From Pseudoips prasinana (lineage: Eukaryota > Arthropoda > Insecta > Lepidoptera > Nolidae): a stretch of DNA of 64,000 nucleotides. Shown in pieces: positions 43,731 to 52,835 of this stretch (within the stretch, counting starts at the first letter, position 1; each line of letters begins with the position of its first letter). A model generated the notes under the pieces. That model did no database searches and was not told the DNA's origin. It saw nothing but the letters and a program-made list of their open reading frames with translations. The position numbers and the translations under genes were made by a program. The stretch lies in contig OX621245.1 of NCBI GenBank assembly GCA_951640165.1, forward strand, positions 21,754,330 through 21,818,329. Reading direction: 5' to 3'.

Positions 43731-43913
43731 ATCAGGGACTGCTGTGTGCCACACCAAGGAAGGAGTAAACACCAACCAAGGAAGTAACCAGTATCCAGCT
43801 CTCCGCTCGGACGTACGCGCCATCCGGCGCCCTGAACCCGGGGACATCCCAGAACGTCGCGGAGGTGTGCACGCCCACTAGAAACAGCCCTTTTCAGGGC
43901 TAAACACAACAAC

Positions 43914-46016
43914 ATGCCCATGGTTGGCGGCGGGGCGGGACCCTCACGGGACCCACCCAGCAACCAACCCCCAAAAGGCCCTTCTCAGGGCCACCCAGCC
44001 ACCGGAAACCAACACCAACAAGAACGGGTATCTCGGCTCACGGCGGAAGTCAGTACCCACGCGTCCGGACGCGAATCGCGAGTTTTTGTGCGCTCCCCGC
44101 CGGGTCGAGCGCCTACCGCGTCGCGCACTATATCGCCGCAGGCTCCCAAAACCTGGTCGAGCCACCCCTCGAGAACCACCGCGCATGGCATTCGTCTGTC
44201 TGCGCCCGCGATCCCACCAACTCCACGCGCTACCGCGCCGCGTGTAATGGTACCCCCGCGTACCACCGCGTCGACCGCCACCCGCGCCTTCGCACCGACC
44301 CATGGTGACACCACCACCCACCACGCCGGACCTCTCCCTCAACGCGTGGGAAGAAGAAAAACCGCAATAGACCTAGCAAGAGGTCTTTCGATGCCAGACC
44401 TATGCTTAGGCGATGAACTCCCCAATGAGGGGTTGTTCTCGCCCACGCCCGCCAGTTCCCGCGCCGCTACACCGTCGCACAGTGTGTACTCCGGAGTAGA
44501 CTCGAACTCAGTCGAGTCACTACCGAAGGCACAACTACGCACACCATCTCCCAGGATGGACATGGGACCACCAGCGTCCACGTCCCGAAGGGAACGCAGC
44601 CCAGAAGAGGAGGCGGAAGAGGCGAAGAGGCAGCGCGTACTCGCGCTTACCCAGCCCTCCCCCCCTCCCATTACCCCATCGACTCCAACCTCGTTCGCAG
44701 CGATGGCAGCGAGACCGAGAAACCAAGGAAACAACGATCCGGCAACCACCAGTGGTACGACCCAGAATGGGTCATCTTTACCAACTAGGGGGGTGCCAGC
44801 AAACACAAAGTACCCGCCACTGGTGGTTGAAAAACTACCTAACTGGGCACACCACTTCCGGGTCCTCAAAGAAAAACTCGGACACATTCCACACGCCCGC
44901 CCCTACCAAGAGGGGATAAGATTTATGCCCAAGGAAGATGTCGAATACCGGATCGTTCAACACTACCTTACAGAACTTCAAAAGACAGAGAATATTTCTT
45001 GGTTCTCGTACTCGCTGCCCGCCGAACGAAGCGTTAAGGTGGCCATCCGGGGACTACCGGTGAATACCGAACCGGAAGACATCGCCATGGATCTCCGCGA
45101 ACGGGGATACGTGCCGGAGTACGTCCGTCACATAAAAGCCCGGCAGGGAAGACTGGGGTGCATCTTCCTGGCGATTCTGGAACGCACAAAGGACATCACC
45201 CCAGGCATATACGAAATAGAGGACCTGTTATGTATGCCTGGGGTAAAAATCGAAGCCTGGAGAGGCAAGCGGGGGCCCGCACAGTGCCACCGCTGCCAAA
45301 AATTGAGACACTCATCCCACCAGTGTCACCGGACCATCGCCTGCGTACGATGCGGCGGTGAGCACGTTGCCAAAGAGTGCCCACGCCCCCGCGAAGAACC
45401 AGCCACCTGCGCCAACTGCGGGGACGACCACCCAGCAAATAGCGTGAGATGCCGGGTCTACAAGTCGGAGACCCGAAATAAAAAAGCCGGCACGGTCGCC
45501 CTGAGCAGAGCGACTGCAGCCGCCATAGAACGAGAACGCCAGCAACCCCTACAACCGACTCCGGTTGGCGAGGCCACAAGCGGCTCACTTATGGCTGCCG
45601 CAAACCCCCCCACCGCTCGCGGAGGACACACAAGCGCCGGAACAAAGCGGCGGAGGAAGAGAGGCAAAGCCCCAGCATCAGCTGTGGCAGCGACCACCAC
45701 CTCAGCCACTATCCAGACCGCGGAGCCCCAAACTGAACGCCCGCACCTCACTCACTCCAGGAAAGCGCCCACTACAACAACAACGACCCCAGGTCCTAGC
45801 CGTGGGGGCCCCGGAGGGCCCCAACTGAATACGCAGTTACAGACAGGCGTGGAGGGACTTTTAACGATCCTAGCCTCCCCAAACATCACCAGCTACCTGG
45901 CTCTGGCAATGAGACTAGTACAAGAAATCCTGGGAGCCCTCCAACGGGGTTCGAACCCGCTACCCATAATAATGGGCGGAGTGAGTGAATTTATGCAAAT
46001 TTTTAATGGATCCTAA
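43914..46016 (+). CDS. LINE ORF1 protein, nucleic-acid-binding gag-like (700 aa)
   Basis: ORF1 proteins of this class coat the LINE RNA and help deliver it to the nucleus. The first ~290 residues are proline-, serine- and arginine-rich and disordered-looking. A folded part from about residue 300 to 450 (KYPPLVVEKLPNWAHHF, then a PRE_C2HC-like block with VAIRGLPVNTEPEDI) precedes three zinc knuckles. These start CHRCQKLRHSSHQC (near 458), CVRCGGEHVAKEC and CANCGDDHPANSVRC. The tail is again low-complexity and rich in Thr/Pro. The ATG (aacaacATGC) is the first in the element's main frame. Intact, and longer than the usual 450-600. Stop TAA lies 8 bases beyond the ORF2 start codon. Confidence 0.88.
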   Translation: MPMVGGGAGPSRDPPSNQPPKGPSQGHPATGNQHQQERVSRLTAEVSTHASGRESRVFVRSPPGRAPTASRTISPQAPKTWSSHPSRTTAHGIRLSAPAIPPTPRATAPRVMVPPRTTASTATRAFAPTHGDTTTHHAGPLPQRVGRRKTAIDLARGLSMPDLCLGDELPNEGLFSPTPASSRAATPSHSVYSGVDSNSVESLPKAQLRTPSPRMDMGPPASTSRRERSPEEEAEEAKRQRVLALTQPSPPPITPSTPTSFAAMAARPRNQGNNDPATTSGTTQNGSSLPTRGVPANTKYPPLVVEKLPNWAHHFRVLKEKLGHIPHARPYQEGIRFMPKEDVEYRIVQHYLTELQKTENISWFSYSLPAERSVKVAIRGLPVNTEPEDIAMDLRERGYVPEYVRHIKARQGRLGCIFLAILERTKDITPGIYEIEDLLCMPGVKIEAWRGKRGPAQCHRCQKLRHSSHQCHRTIACVRCGGEHVAKECPRPREEPATCANCGDDHPANSVRCRVYKSETRNKKAGTVALSRATAAAIERERQQPLQPTPVGEATSGSLMAAANPPTARGGHTSAGTKRRRKRGKAPASAVAATTTSATIQTAEPQTERPHLTHSRKAPTTTTTTPGPSRGGPGGPQLNTQLQTGVEGLLTILASPNITSYLALAMRLVQEILGALQRGSNPLPIIMGGVSEFMQIFNGS

Positions 46017-46791
46017 AGCACTCCGAATCATCCATTGGAACGCCCGCGGTCTAAGAAAGAAGATCGCCCTCCTCCGACCGCTTCTGCAGGAACAAGATAT
46101 AGACGTGGCGCTGATAAGCGAGACGCTCCTGGGACCTGCAGACAAAATAAAATTCCCGGGATATCTCGCTTACAGGCAGGACGAGCAGTCGAGCGACGGA
46201 CACATCATGCGTGGTCTGGTGGTGCTTGTTAAGCGCCGAGTCGTCCACCAACCCCTGACGTCCCCGTGCCTCCAAACTCTCTACACGCTGGGTGTAGAAC
46301 TACACGCCGCCGGTGAGCAATTACGTATCTTTGCCGCGTACAAAGCTCCCGGCGACCCTCTCCACGAGTCAGACCTCACCGCCGTGTTGGATTCCTCCCA
46401 ACCGACCATCTTAGGCGGTGACTTGAACGCCAAACACCCAGCGTGGAACTCCACATGCAGCAATCCGTCAGGGAGACGGCTCCTGAGCATCGCAGAGTCC
46501 CGCGGTTACAAGGTGTCCGGCCCAGAAACACCTACCCGCTACCCAGAAAGCAGTACGCACCCGCCGGAGGTATTAGACATCCTTGTACACCGCGGACTAC
46601 GCTGCCAGATCACGCAACAGGTGATAGATGACGAGCTGCTATCGGACCACCAGCCGGTACTCGTTATCATCCCTTTGGACGCCGCTCGTCAAGCCCCCCA
46701 GCGCCACGCAGAGCCACAAACTGGAAGATTTTTACGAGGGAACTGGAGAAACACCCCCCACCTCGGTCTTTACACGACGAAGAAGACATAG
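46006..46791 (+). CDS. LINE ORF2 part 1: APE-type endonuclease
   Basis: This nicks target DNA to prime reverse transcription. The start MDPKALRIIHWNARGL at 46006 overlaps the ORF1 end by 11 nt; the frame extends upstream to 45985 but that part is ORF1 coding. Catalytic motifs are HWNARG, LISETLL, GGDLNAKHPAWN and SDHQPV. Conservation ends near 46700. The family sequence then continues in a frame one base lower (ATNWKIFTRELE from about 46712). A run of six C at 46694-46699 is the likely site of a one-base deletion. Residues after that point (to 46791) are out-of-frame. Confidence 0.85.
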   Translation: MDPKALRIIHWNARGLRKKIALLRPLLQEQDIDVALISETLLGPADKIKFPGYLAYRQDEQSSDGHIMRGLVVLVKRRVVHQPLTSPCLQTLYTLGVELHAAGEQLRIFAAYKAPGDPLHESDLTAVLDSSQPTILGGDLNAKHPAWNSTCSNPSGRRLLSIAESRGYKVSGPETPTRYPESSTHPPEVLDILVHRGLRCQITQQVIDDELLSDHQPVLVIIPLDAARQAPQRHAEPQTGRFLRGNWRNTPHLGLYTTKKT

Positions 46792-46802
46792 AATCCCTGG
46801 CT

Positions 46803-48248
46803 ATGGAGCTCACCTCGAGCATGAGGGCAGCCCTCGAGATCGCCACCAGTACGGCACCACCCACAGCGAGAAGGCCACCTCTACCCGCCTCACTAAGACA
46901 ACTCCTTTTGAAGAAAAGGGAGGCGCGTAAGAGGTGGCAAATGACAAGATGCCCTAATCTCAGGGTAAGCCTCAACCGCCTCGCCGAGAAGGTAAAGACC
47001 GAGATGGGCCGCTTCAACGACTTCCGATGGGAGGAGTTTATTCAAAACACCGCAGCCGAGAACGACTGGCCGGCAATACACAGATTGTGCCGCCGGCTAG
47101 CAAACGCTCCTCCTCCCATCAGGCCGCTACTACACGCGGACGGGACGCCGAGATACCGCGCGGAGGACCGCGCGGAGATCTTCGCCGAACACCTCGAACG
47201 CCAATTCCGACCGAATCCGACCACCGACGCAGAACACACCGCGGCAGTGGAGAAACACCTTGGAGAGTACTTCAACACGCCGATAGCCCCCTCTGAGGAC
47301 CCCATCTTTTTCTCCCCGGCAGCAGTCCGACGCGCTATCTGGAGGATGAAGCCGAAGAAAGCCCCCGGCGCAGACGGAATCACTAATCACGCCCTGAGGC
47401 ACATCCCGATGCGGACCATCGCCTCATTAACTCGGCTCTACAATGGCATCCTCCGGACAGGCAGATTCCCGGACTGCTGGAAGACGGGCCACGTCATTCT
47501 GCTTCCCAAACCGGGGAAGAACATTTTAAAACCGGAAAGCTATCGGCCGATCACCCTCCTCTCAACGACCTCCAAGGTGTTTGAAGTACTCCTGCTGCGT
47601 CACCTGAACCCGCACCTAACTCCCAGACCGGAGCAACACGGATTTCGGTCGGAACACTCCACTACTCTCCAGCTGTCGAGGGTACTGCACGATATGGCTG
47701 TCGCCAGAAATAAGAAGGAGTACGTCGCTGCAGTATTCCTCGACATGGAGAAGGCGTTCGACCGTGTTTGGCACGAGGGCTTGATTTACAAGCTCTCTAC
47801 CTCCTCGGCGCCCCGTAGGATAGTCAAGACAATCTCCAGTTTCCTCACCAACCGGAAGTTCCGAGTGGTGGTGGATGGCTGTGTCTCAGCGGTCCGGACG
47901 ATGACCGCCGGGGTTCCCCAAGGGAGCTGCCTCTCCCCGGTGTGTTACTCACGCTTCACCGATGATATCCCCGTCCCCCCGGATGCCAGGCTCGCGCTGT
48001 ACGCAGACGACGCGGCGTATATGGCAACATCTATGTCGGCCTCTGAGCAACACCTTCGCCGCTGTAAAACTACAGCGCAGCCTCGATGCCTTACCAGAAT
48101 GGCTGGAAAAATGGAAGCTATCGGTGAACGTGAGGAAGACACAGGCCATCATCGTGGGCCGTGGATCCCACTACCCGCCACCACTCCAATTAAACGGACA
48201 GAACGTAGAGTGGTCACCAAGAGTGAAGTACCTGGGGGTGACCATTGA
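46803..48248 (+). CDS. LINE ORF2 part 2: reverse transcriptase
   Basis: The open frame has the RT signature boxes in order: KKAPGADGI, SYRPITLLS, EQHGFRSEHSTTLQL, FLDMEKAFDRVWH, AGVPQGSCLSP and the catalytic LYADDAAYMA. The conserved reading actually begins before the ATG, around 46712, so this ATG is not a real start. After about residue 420 (near 48060) the frame no longer fits; the family sequence resumes in the frame of 47962-48753. The shift equals one inserted or two deleted bases near 48050-48062. Confidence 0.88.
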   Translation: MELTSSMRAALEIATSTAPPTARRPPLPASLRQLLLKKREARKRWQMTRCPNLRVSLNRLAEKVKTEMGRFNDFRWEEFIQNTAAENDWPAIHRLCRRLANAPPPIRPLLHADGTPRYRAEDRAEIFAEHLERQFRPNPTTDAEHTAAVEKHLGEYFNTPIAPSEDPIFFSPAAVRRAIWRMKPKKAPGADGITNHALRHIPMRTIASLTRLYNGILRTGRFPDCWKTGHVILLPKPGKNILKPESYRPITLLSTTSKVFEVLLLRHLNPHLTPRPEQHGFRSEHSTTLQLSRVLHDMAVARNKKEYVAAVFLDMEKAFDRVWHEGLIYKLSTSSAPRRIVKTISSFLTNRKFRVVVDGCVSAVRTMTAGVPQGSCLSPVCYSRFTDDIPVPPDARLALYADDAAYMATSMSASEQHLRRCKTTAQPRCLTRMAGKMEAIGEREEDTGHHRGPWIPLPATTPIKRTERRVVTKSEVPGGDH

Positions 48249-48753
48249 CAACTACCTGAGCATGGCCCCCCACGTAACAAAGGTAGTCCAAAAGGGACGC
48301 GCCACGAGGGCGCTGCTCCACCCCATCCTCAGCTCCTCTCTCCCTCTCAGGGCCAGGCTGTGCGTATATAAACTATATGTACGTACGCGCCTGACCTACG
48401 CTGCCCCTGCCTGGTTTGCTCTCACGAGCGAGTCGAGCAGGCATAAATTACAGGTCCAGCAGAATCTAGCGCTCCGGACCATCGCTGCCGCTCCTCGCTA
48501 CGTGAGAAACACCACTATCGAGAGGGACCTGAGAATGGAGAGGATCGACGCCTTCGTGCGACGCCTGGCGGAACAGATGTTCCGCCGCGCCGACTCCTCC
48601 TCTTGGGACCACCTGCGCAACATCGCGCCCTACCACGCTCGTCCTCCAGACCGCCGCCGGCTCCCTAGGGACCTGGCCACTGCAAACGCCGATGCCGACA
48701 GCCAAACTACCCATGGCCGACCGGGACAACCTCCGGGGGCCACCTCACGTTGA
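47962..48753 (+). CDS. LINE ORF2 part 3: RT thumb and C-terminus
   Basis: From about 48060 this frame gives AVKLQRSLDALPEWLEKWKL, VNVRKTQAI and KYLGVTIDNYL. It continues with the YVRTRLTYAAPAWF segment typical of jockey-type ORF2. Residues before about 33 are out-of-frame. The TGA at 48751-48753 is the natural end of ORF2. Reading the three parts together gives about 915 codons, the usual size for jockey ORF2. Confidence 0.85.
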   Translation: MISPSPRMPGSRCTQTTRRIWQHLCRPLSNTFAAVKLQRSLDALPEWLEKWKLSVNVRKTQAIIVGRGSHYPPPLQLNGQNVEWSPRVKYLGVTIDNYLSMAPHVTKVVQKGRATRALLHPILSSSLPLRARLCVYKLYVRTRLTYAAPAWFALTSESSRHKLQVQQNLALRTIAAAPRYVRNTTIERDLRMERIDAFVRRLAEQMFRRADSSSWDHLRNIAPYHARPPDRRRLPRDLATANADADSQTTHGRPGQPPGATSR

Positions 48754-49074
48754 GTCGATGTCGGTTGCAGATCGGCTCCTGCTGGGCCTCACCAAATGGT
48801 GTCTCACCCGGTAGGGCCTTGATCTCCCGACACCGTGAAGAAAGAGGTGGTCAACACAAACCCCCCCCACCGCGACCCCGGCCCAGGCCGACCCATGCTA
48901 CACTCGGCGCAAGCCACGACCCGTCCCTAGGACAATTAGCCACAGCTCAACTTGTTTGAGCGCACCCAACTACCTACCGGTACTTCTGCGGGTAGCGACT
49001 GCAACTTCGGGCAGGGAGCCATCGCTCCGAACCCGAATGCCTCCGCCCCCGTGAGGGGATGAGAGATGACCAGT
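48754..49074 (+). other. LINE 3' untranslated region
   Basis: GC-rich, with C-rich runs near 48863. It ends 'gagagatgaccagt' directly at the target duplication, with no A tract. Confidence 0.7.
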
Positions 49075-49086
49075 GAGTACAAATCA

Positions 49087-49287
49087 CTTTCGCTCGAGCC
49101 GTCGGACCGTACGGATCACCTTGTATCGAAGATTGTTATGGAATAAAACTTCACGAAACATATTTCGGGTTTTACTATCGCCATGAGTAAACAACCTTCA
49201 GTGGATAACCAACGTGCAGATAATAGTGACGTCAGTCTTGCTGACGTCATCATGACTAACGACAACGATACCCCCGTTTCTCCGTTA
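49087..49287 (+). repeat. 3' LTR, right part (201 of 468 bp)
   Basis: Matches 40405-40605 without a seen difference, including AATAAA and both TGACGTCA copies (49227-49234, 49242-49249). Preceded by the LINE-made duplicate gagtacaaatca and followed by TGTA. Confidence 0.9.
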
Positions 49288-49291
49288 TGTA

Positions 49292-50135
49292 ATATAAGGC
49301 GTATAAGGTCAACAAGATTTCAATATTTTATTAGATCATGGAACGAATTTTTGTAATGATTATACTATTTTCTATATATAAATAAGTAAAACAGGTTCAG
49401 ATATGTTTATCACAACCGTGGTAAGTTCACACCTATTCAAAAAAATAACCGCGGCCATAGTTGCATAGGACAAAATATGTGGTCCGAGGTGCGAATAGCA
49501 GAGGTATATTATGATGCGTAGATCCAAAGTCCAAGAAAGCCAGGAAGTCGAAAACAGAATCCAGAAACAAAGCCAAAGGTCGTCGGTCGTCGTAATTACC
49601 CAAGCCACTAGAAAACATTCACGATGCAAGTCAAGCAAGCCTAAACACGAATGTAAATAAAAATACAATCAGTTCAATATGACAGGTAAAAAAGTGTTGC
49701 CATTACTATGAAGAATCGATTCCTTTATTGATTTATAAATTAACATACCATACATACTATTGATTTATATTATGACTACTGAGGATAATATTATGTACGC
49801 AAATAATACATATTTCAATACAGTGGAATTATAGCGCCTCTGACAATGACAGTATAATAATAACTGCATGACTGGAAAAAAATATATTTCCCTAACGGCT
49901 CAAAAGACCGAAGCAGCCAGACCCTATAAGACAGTTTAAGAAGCATGAATGCCGGAATAAAATGATTTACTTTTAAGAATTGAAATCATTTTCCCATGTT
50001 GTACAAGGGAATAAAAGGCATGGAGGGATTTTAAATGTTACAATATCTTCTTTAAATAGTAATAAACTTTTGTCCATCACAGGCCGGGATTTGCCGAAGT
50101 CCTTTGCCAGGCTTGAAATATCGCAATTTGTGTAA
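49292..50135. other. AT-rich stretch, no gene seen
   Basis: An antisense 98-codon frame at 49372-49668 has no motif. Confidence 0.45.
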
Positions 50136-50145
50136 AAAAATCGTT

Positions 50146-50514
50146 GACTGCCTCGTTAGTCTAGCGGTAGCGTGTTCAACCGCAGATAATGAGGTCCTGG
50201 GTTCAAATCCCGGGTCGGGCCAAAAAGTGATTTTGGGATTTTTCCGTAAAAAGAAATTTCTCAGTATCAGCACGAAGTCTGGAAGTTGGCGGTATTACAC
50301 CCCCGTGCCTCGGAGAGCACGTAAAGCCGTCGGTCCTGTACCTGAACTCTTTCCGGTCGTGTCGCTAGGCGTCCCATCGGTTCATGAGAGTGATGGAATA
50401 GAAAGTGCCCCTGTGTTTGCGCACACACTTGTGCACTATAATATGTCCTGCGCAATGGGCTAGTCTCCATTAGGACTGGCCGCCGTGGCCGAAATTCGGT
50501 CGGGAGGACATCAC
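50146..50514 (+). mobile_element. tRNA-derived SINE, family D, full-length (369 bp)
   Basis: Perfect box A (tagtctagcgg at 50157-50167) and box B (ggttcaaatcc at about 50201-50211). The anticodon arm does not pair, so this is a SINE head and not a tRNA gene. The body has 'gtctggaagttggcggtatt', 'cctcggagagcacgtaaagc' and 'tttgcgcacacacttgtgca'. A 10-bp duplication aaaaatcgtt flanks it (50136-50145, 50515-50524). Confidence 0.88.
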
Positions 50515-50524
50515 AAAAATCGTT

Positions 50525-51103
50525 AACGTTTTCTAGATGAAATTCCCGAGGTAGACGGGCAATTTACATTCCTACAATGTTTTGAGGAACCCTCGGTCCG
50601 CGATTCCAACTCGCACTTGGCCGGTTTTTTTATTTTACGTCACATTTATATCGTGTAAGATTGTTTTTTGATTAGGAATCTATTATTTTAAGTATTATTA
50701 ATGTTTAAGTTAATATCCACAGATAAATTATTAGTGGTATTGGCATATTGATCGGTTCCAAGTTATTAGCTATTACTGAATTACGAAATTGAAAGCAACT
50801 AACTAATAGAAAAAATATTAATATTCTTTTTGCATATTCTAGTAGTAACCAAATAAAAACGAAAGAATAAATAAATTGCTCAACGGTACTGCTTTTGTTA
50901 TAAATAGTATTAAGGTAATTGAATGATACTCACTTAGAAACTCCATCAGCCCTTTTAATTTTAAAAGACAACTTTGTGAGTGAGATATACAGGAAATGTA
51001 CAAAGTTTTAAATGGGACACTTATTACAATAAACTGAGTACATAACACATTTGTAGCTACATCGAATTGAACGAACTTTATAAAGTAAGTACTTATAAAT
51101 CAA
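50525..51103. other. No gene; old repeat tail at 50570-50632
   Basis: 'gaggaaccctcggtccgcga' followed by 'actcgcacttggccggtttt' is familiar as the end of dispersed lepidopteran repeats. The rest is AT-rich. Confidence 0.4.
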
Positions 51104-51436
51104 CTAGCTGTGCCCCGCGGTTTTACACGCGTTAAACTTTATAAAGTATCACAGCTCCTCCCCCGTATGTGATAGCGTGATAATATGTAGCCTATATGTT
51201 GACCCGACCTCTTAGTAATATTCATGCAAAATTTGAAGAAAACCCATGCAGTAGTTTTTGAATTTAGCTCGGACATACATACAGACAAACAGACACACAG
51301 ACAAAAAATCTGAAAACTATATTTTTAGCTTCGATATCGATTGTAGATCACATCCCAAGGATGGATTTATCCTTTTAAAAAAATATTCCATGTACAGTTT
51401 TGCCTTTGCTACGATTTTATTATATATATGTATAGA
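51104..51436 (-). mobile_element. Non-autonomous Helitron, family 1 (333 bp)
   Basis: On the minus strand it starts TCTATACATA and ends ...GGGGCACAGCTAG, inserted between A and T (T at 51437 and A at 51103 on the plus strand). A hairpin CGCGG/CCGCG-type stem precedes the CTAG end (here with one change: cacgcg). Same family as 58347, 60006 and 62211. Helitrons move by rolling circle and leave no target duplication. Confidence 0.8.
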
Positions 51437-52345
51437 TTAAATTCTATCGCTATTTACGAAAATGTATAAGATTTGCCCTTGCTCGTAGCAACAGCCACTA
51501 GCCCAACCAGATCCTAATTTGTGTAAAAATGTCTGTGAGATCTTCAGGTGTGACTTATAAAACTCAAACTTCTTTACACGTAGGTCTTACTTTTGACTAA
51601 AAAAATCCTTTTAATTCCGACTTGATCAATGTGTTGCCTCAGAAACCTTGCACAATATAGGGTTAACTTACAAGTTTTATAGAAATCATTGTGAATTAAT
51701 TTATATGAATGCGTTATTAGTAAAATTAAGTTCATATAAGTTAATGCGTCCAGAAATTATCTATTTCATGGTACAATACCAGTAGATACGACAAAATAGC
51801 AATGTCAAAATTTTATTTTGAGAAACTTTCTAGCTTTGTAGTACTGTAAGTTTGCTGAAATTTGGCACTTGGAATATTACCTATTATCAAATAATTAAAG
51901 AAATCACGCTTCCAAATCAATAAACCAATCCTCTGTATTCTTAAATAACTTTCTGTATGGACAGCAGGCATCATTAAATTGCCTTAATGATAGACTTAAA
52001 TTAAAACTAATCACCAACAATATCTTCAAACTAAAACTCACTAAGCAATGTATACATATCAGCACATTCCGTCAGTTAACCGCCTCGCCTACGCTATATT
52101 ATCTAACATCCCTCAAGATACCACAGATAGGACTAAATAATCCTTTGTCATTGTAAACTAACGGTCCATCTGTCTGAGACCCTTCCACAAAGCCACACAG
52201 ATCATTCACACAGATAAATCAAACGCCTAATTCGTCCTTTACAATTGCCGAACATGTACTAGTAATGCCGTGATCGCGTCACCGGATTGTGAACCCCAGA
52301 GACCGGTGTAATAAAGCTTACCCTGCTTCGATTAAGCCAGTAAAT
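51437..52345. other. No gene; GC rises toward 52346
   Basis: AT-rich to about 52060, then increasingly balanced composition. No repeat recognised in 52060-52345, which is rare in this window. Confidence 0.45.
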
Positions 52346-52378
52346 CAGACTGTCGTCTCGCATAGATATAGAGGGTTA
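52346..52378 (+). promoter_or_regulatory. Possible Inr/DPE core promoter
   Basis: TCAGAC (A at 52347 as +1) resembles the insect Inr (TCAKTY) with one mismatch. GGTTA at 52374-52378 is exactly at +28 to +32 and fits the DPE consensus RGWYV. It would give a 91-nt leader to the candidate exon at 52438. Such short motifs also occur by chance. Confidence 0.25.
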
Positions 52379-52437
52379 ACTCCTGATTTCACGTGTCCCT
52401 GACTTCTATCTTGGCCGACGGAAATTGCCAAGAAAAG

Positions 52438-52516
52438 ATGGCGTCCAACCGAAGCCTGCTGGTTCTTATTTATTTTTATTTCCTTGGCCTCTACCGGTAT
52501 CCGGACGCTGCGGTCG
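52438..52516 (+). CDS. Candidate first coding exon encoding a signal peptide
   Basis: ATG in strong context (gaaaagATGG) opens 26 codons. The residues begin MASNRSLLVLIYFYFLGLY and run to DAAV: a charged start, a ~14-residue hydrophobic core and a small-residue end, as in a secretory signal peptide. A donor-like GTAAAT (52517) follows one base into the next codon, and an in-frame TAA comes directly after. Local GC is higher than in the flanks and no repeat covers it. No downstream exon is seen up to 64000, so the first intron would exceed 11 kb, as in many secreted or cell-surface neuronal genes of insects. Gene identity cannot be told. Confidence 0.4.
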
Positions 52517-52723
52517 GTAAATAAATTGTAGTTTCTGGGCGCTTTATATTGCTATTAGAGACGAATACTATTGTAAATCAATTTACTTATTACCGTCGTA
52601 AATGTCGGCACATCATTCACTAAATAACTATATAAAGTAACTAAAACTGAATTTCTAACTCAAGTAATTAGAAATTGTAAACATTTATATGGATGGATAT
52701 ATGTTATGGATCAAGTTAGAAAT

Positions 52724-52835
52724 TGGGCATTATACATAATGCCCGGTCATTATGAAAAATGCCTAATATGAGAGTGCAATTTGATTAGAATTATTCAAAT
52801 AATCAAATTGACTGGGCATTATACATATTGTCCAT
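52724..52835. repeat. Small palindromic element with two GGGCATTATACAT copies
   Basis: gggcattat and ataatgccc pair at about 52728-52747. caatttgatta (52777-52787) pairs perfectly with taatcaaattg (52800-52810). A second gggcattatacat is at about 52814. It may be a MITE relic. Confidence 0.5.

Larger units (their letters stand above)
43731..49074 (+). mobile_element. Jockey-type LINE, near full length (5,344 bp)
   Basis: Flanked by the 12-bp target duplication gagtacaaatca (43719-43730 and 49075-49086). A 183-nt leader is followed by ORF1 (700 aa), an overlapping ORF2 (endonuclease and RT) and a ~320-nt 3' end. It is much richer in G+C than the surroundings. It has no A-rich or simple-repeat 3' tail, which is unusual for jockey and more like R1-type elements. 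ORF1 with PRE_C2HC-like and three CCHC motifs points to jockey. ORF2 has two frameshifts, so the copy is likely dead. Confidence 0.92.
40134..49291 (+). mobile_element. Large non-coding LTR element (LARD-like) with nested LINE
   Basis: Two 468-bp direct repeats (40138-40605; 43464-43730 plus 49087-49287) bound an internal region of 2,858 bp. The outer flanks repeat TGTA (40134-40137 and 49288-49291), a 4-bp duplication. A 15-nt tRNA-Leu-like primer site follows the first LTR directly. I see no gag, protease, RT or integrase, so it would need proteins from another element. LTR ends are TA...TA rather than TG...CA. The second LTR is split by a jockey-type LINE. One base differs between the LTRs by eye, so insertion was recent. 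Confidence 0.8.

Noticed and set aside
43944..44887. Long minus-strand frames (up to 182 codons) opposite the LINE ORF1
   Set aside because: The GC-rich sequence keeps several frames open. Only the plus frame has zinc knuckles and a continuous 700 codons.
50146..50217. A tRNA gene, from perfect box A and box B
   Set aside because: The anticodon arm cannot pair, the acceptor stem has a mismatch, and the sequence continues into a 369-bp body with its own target duplication. It is a SINE head.
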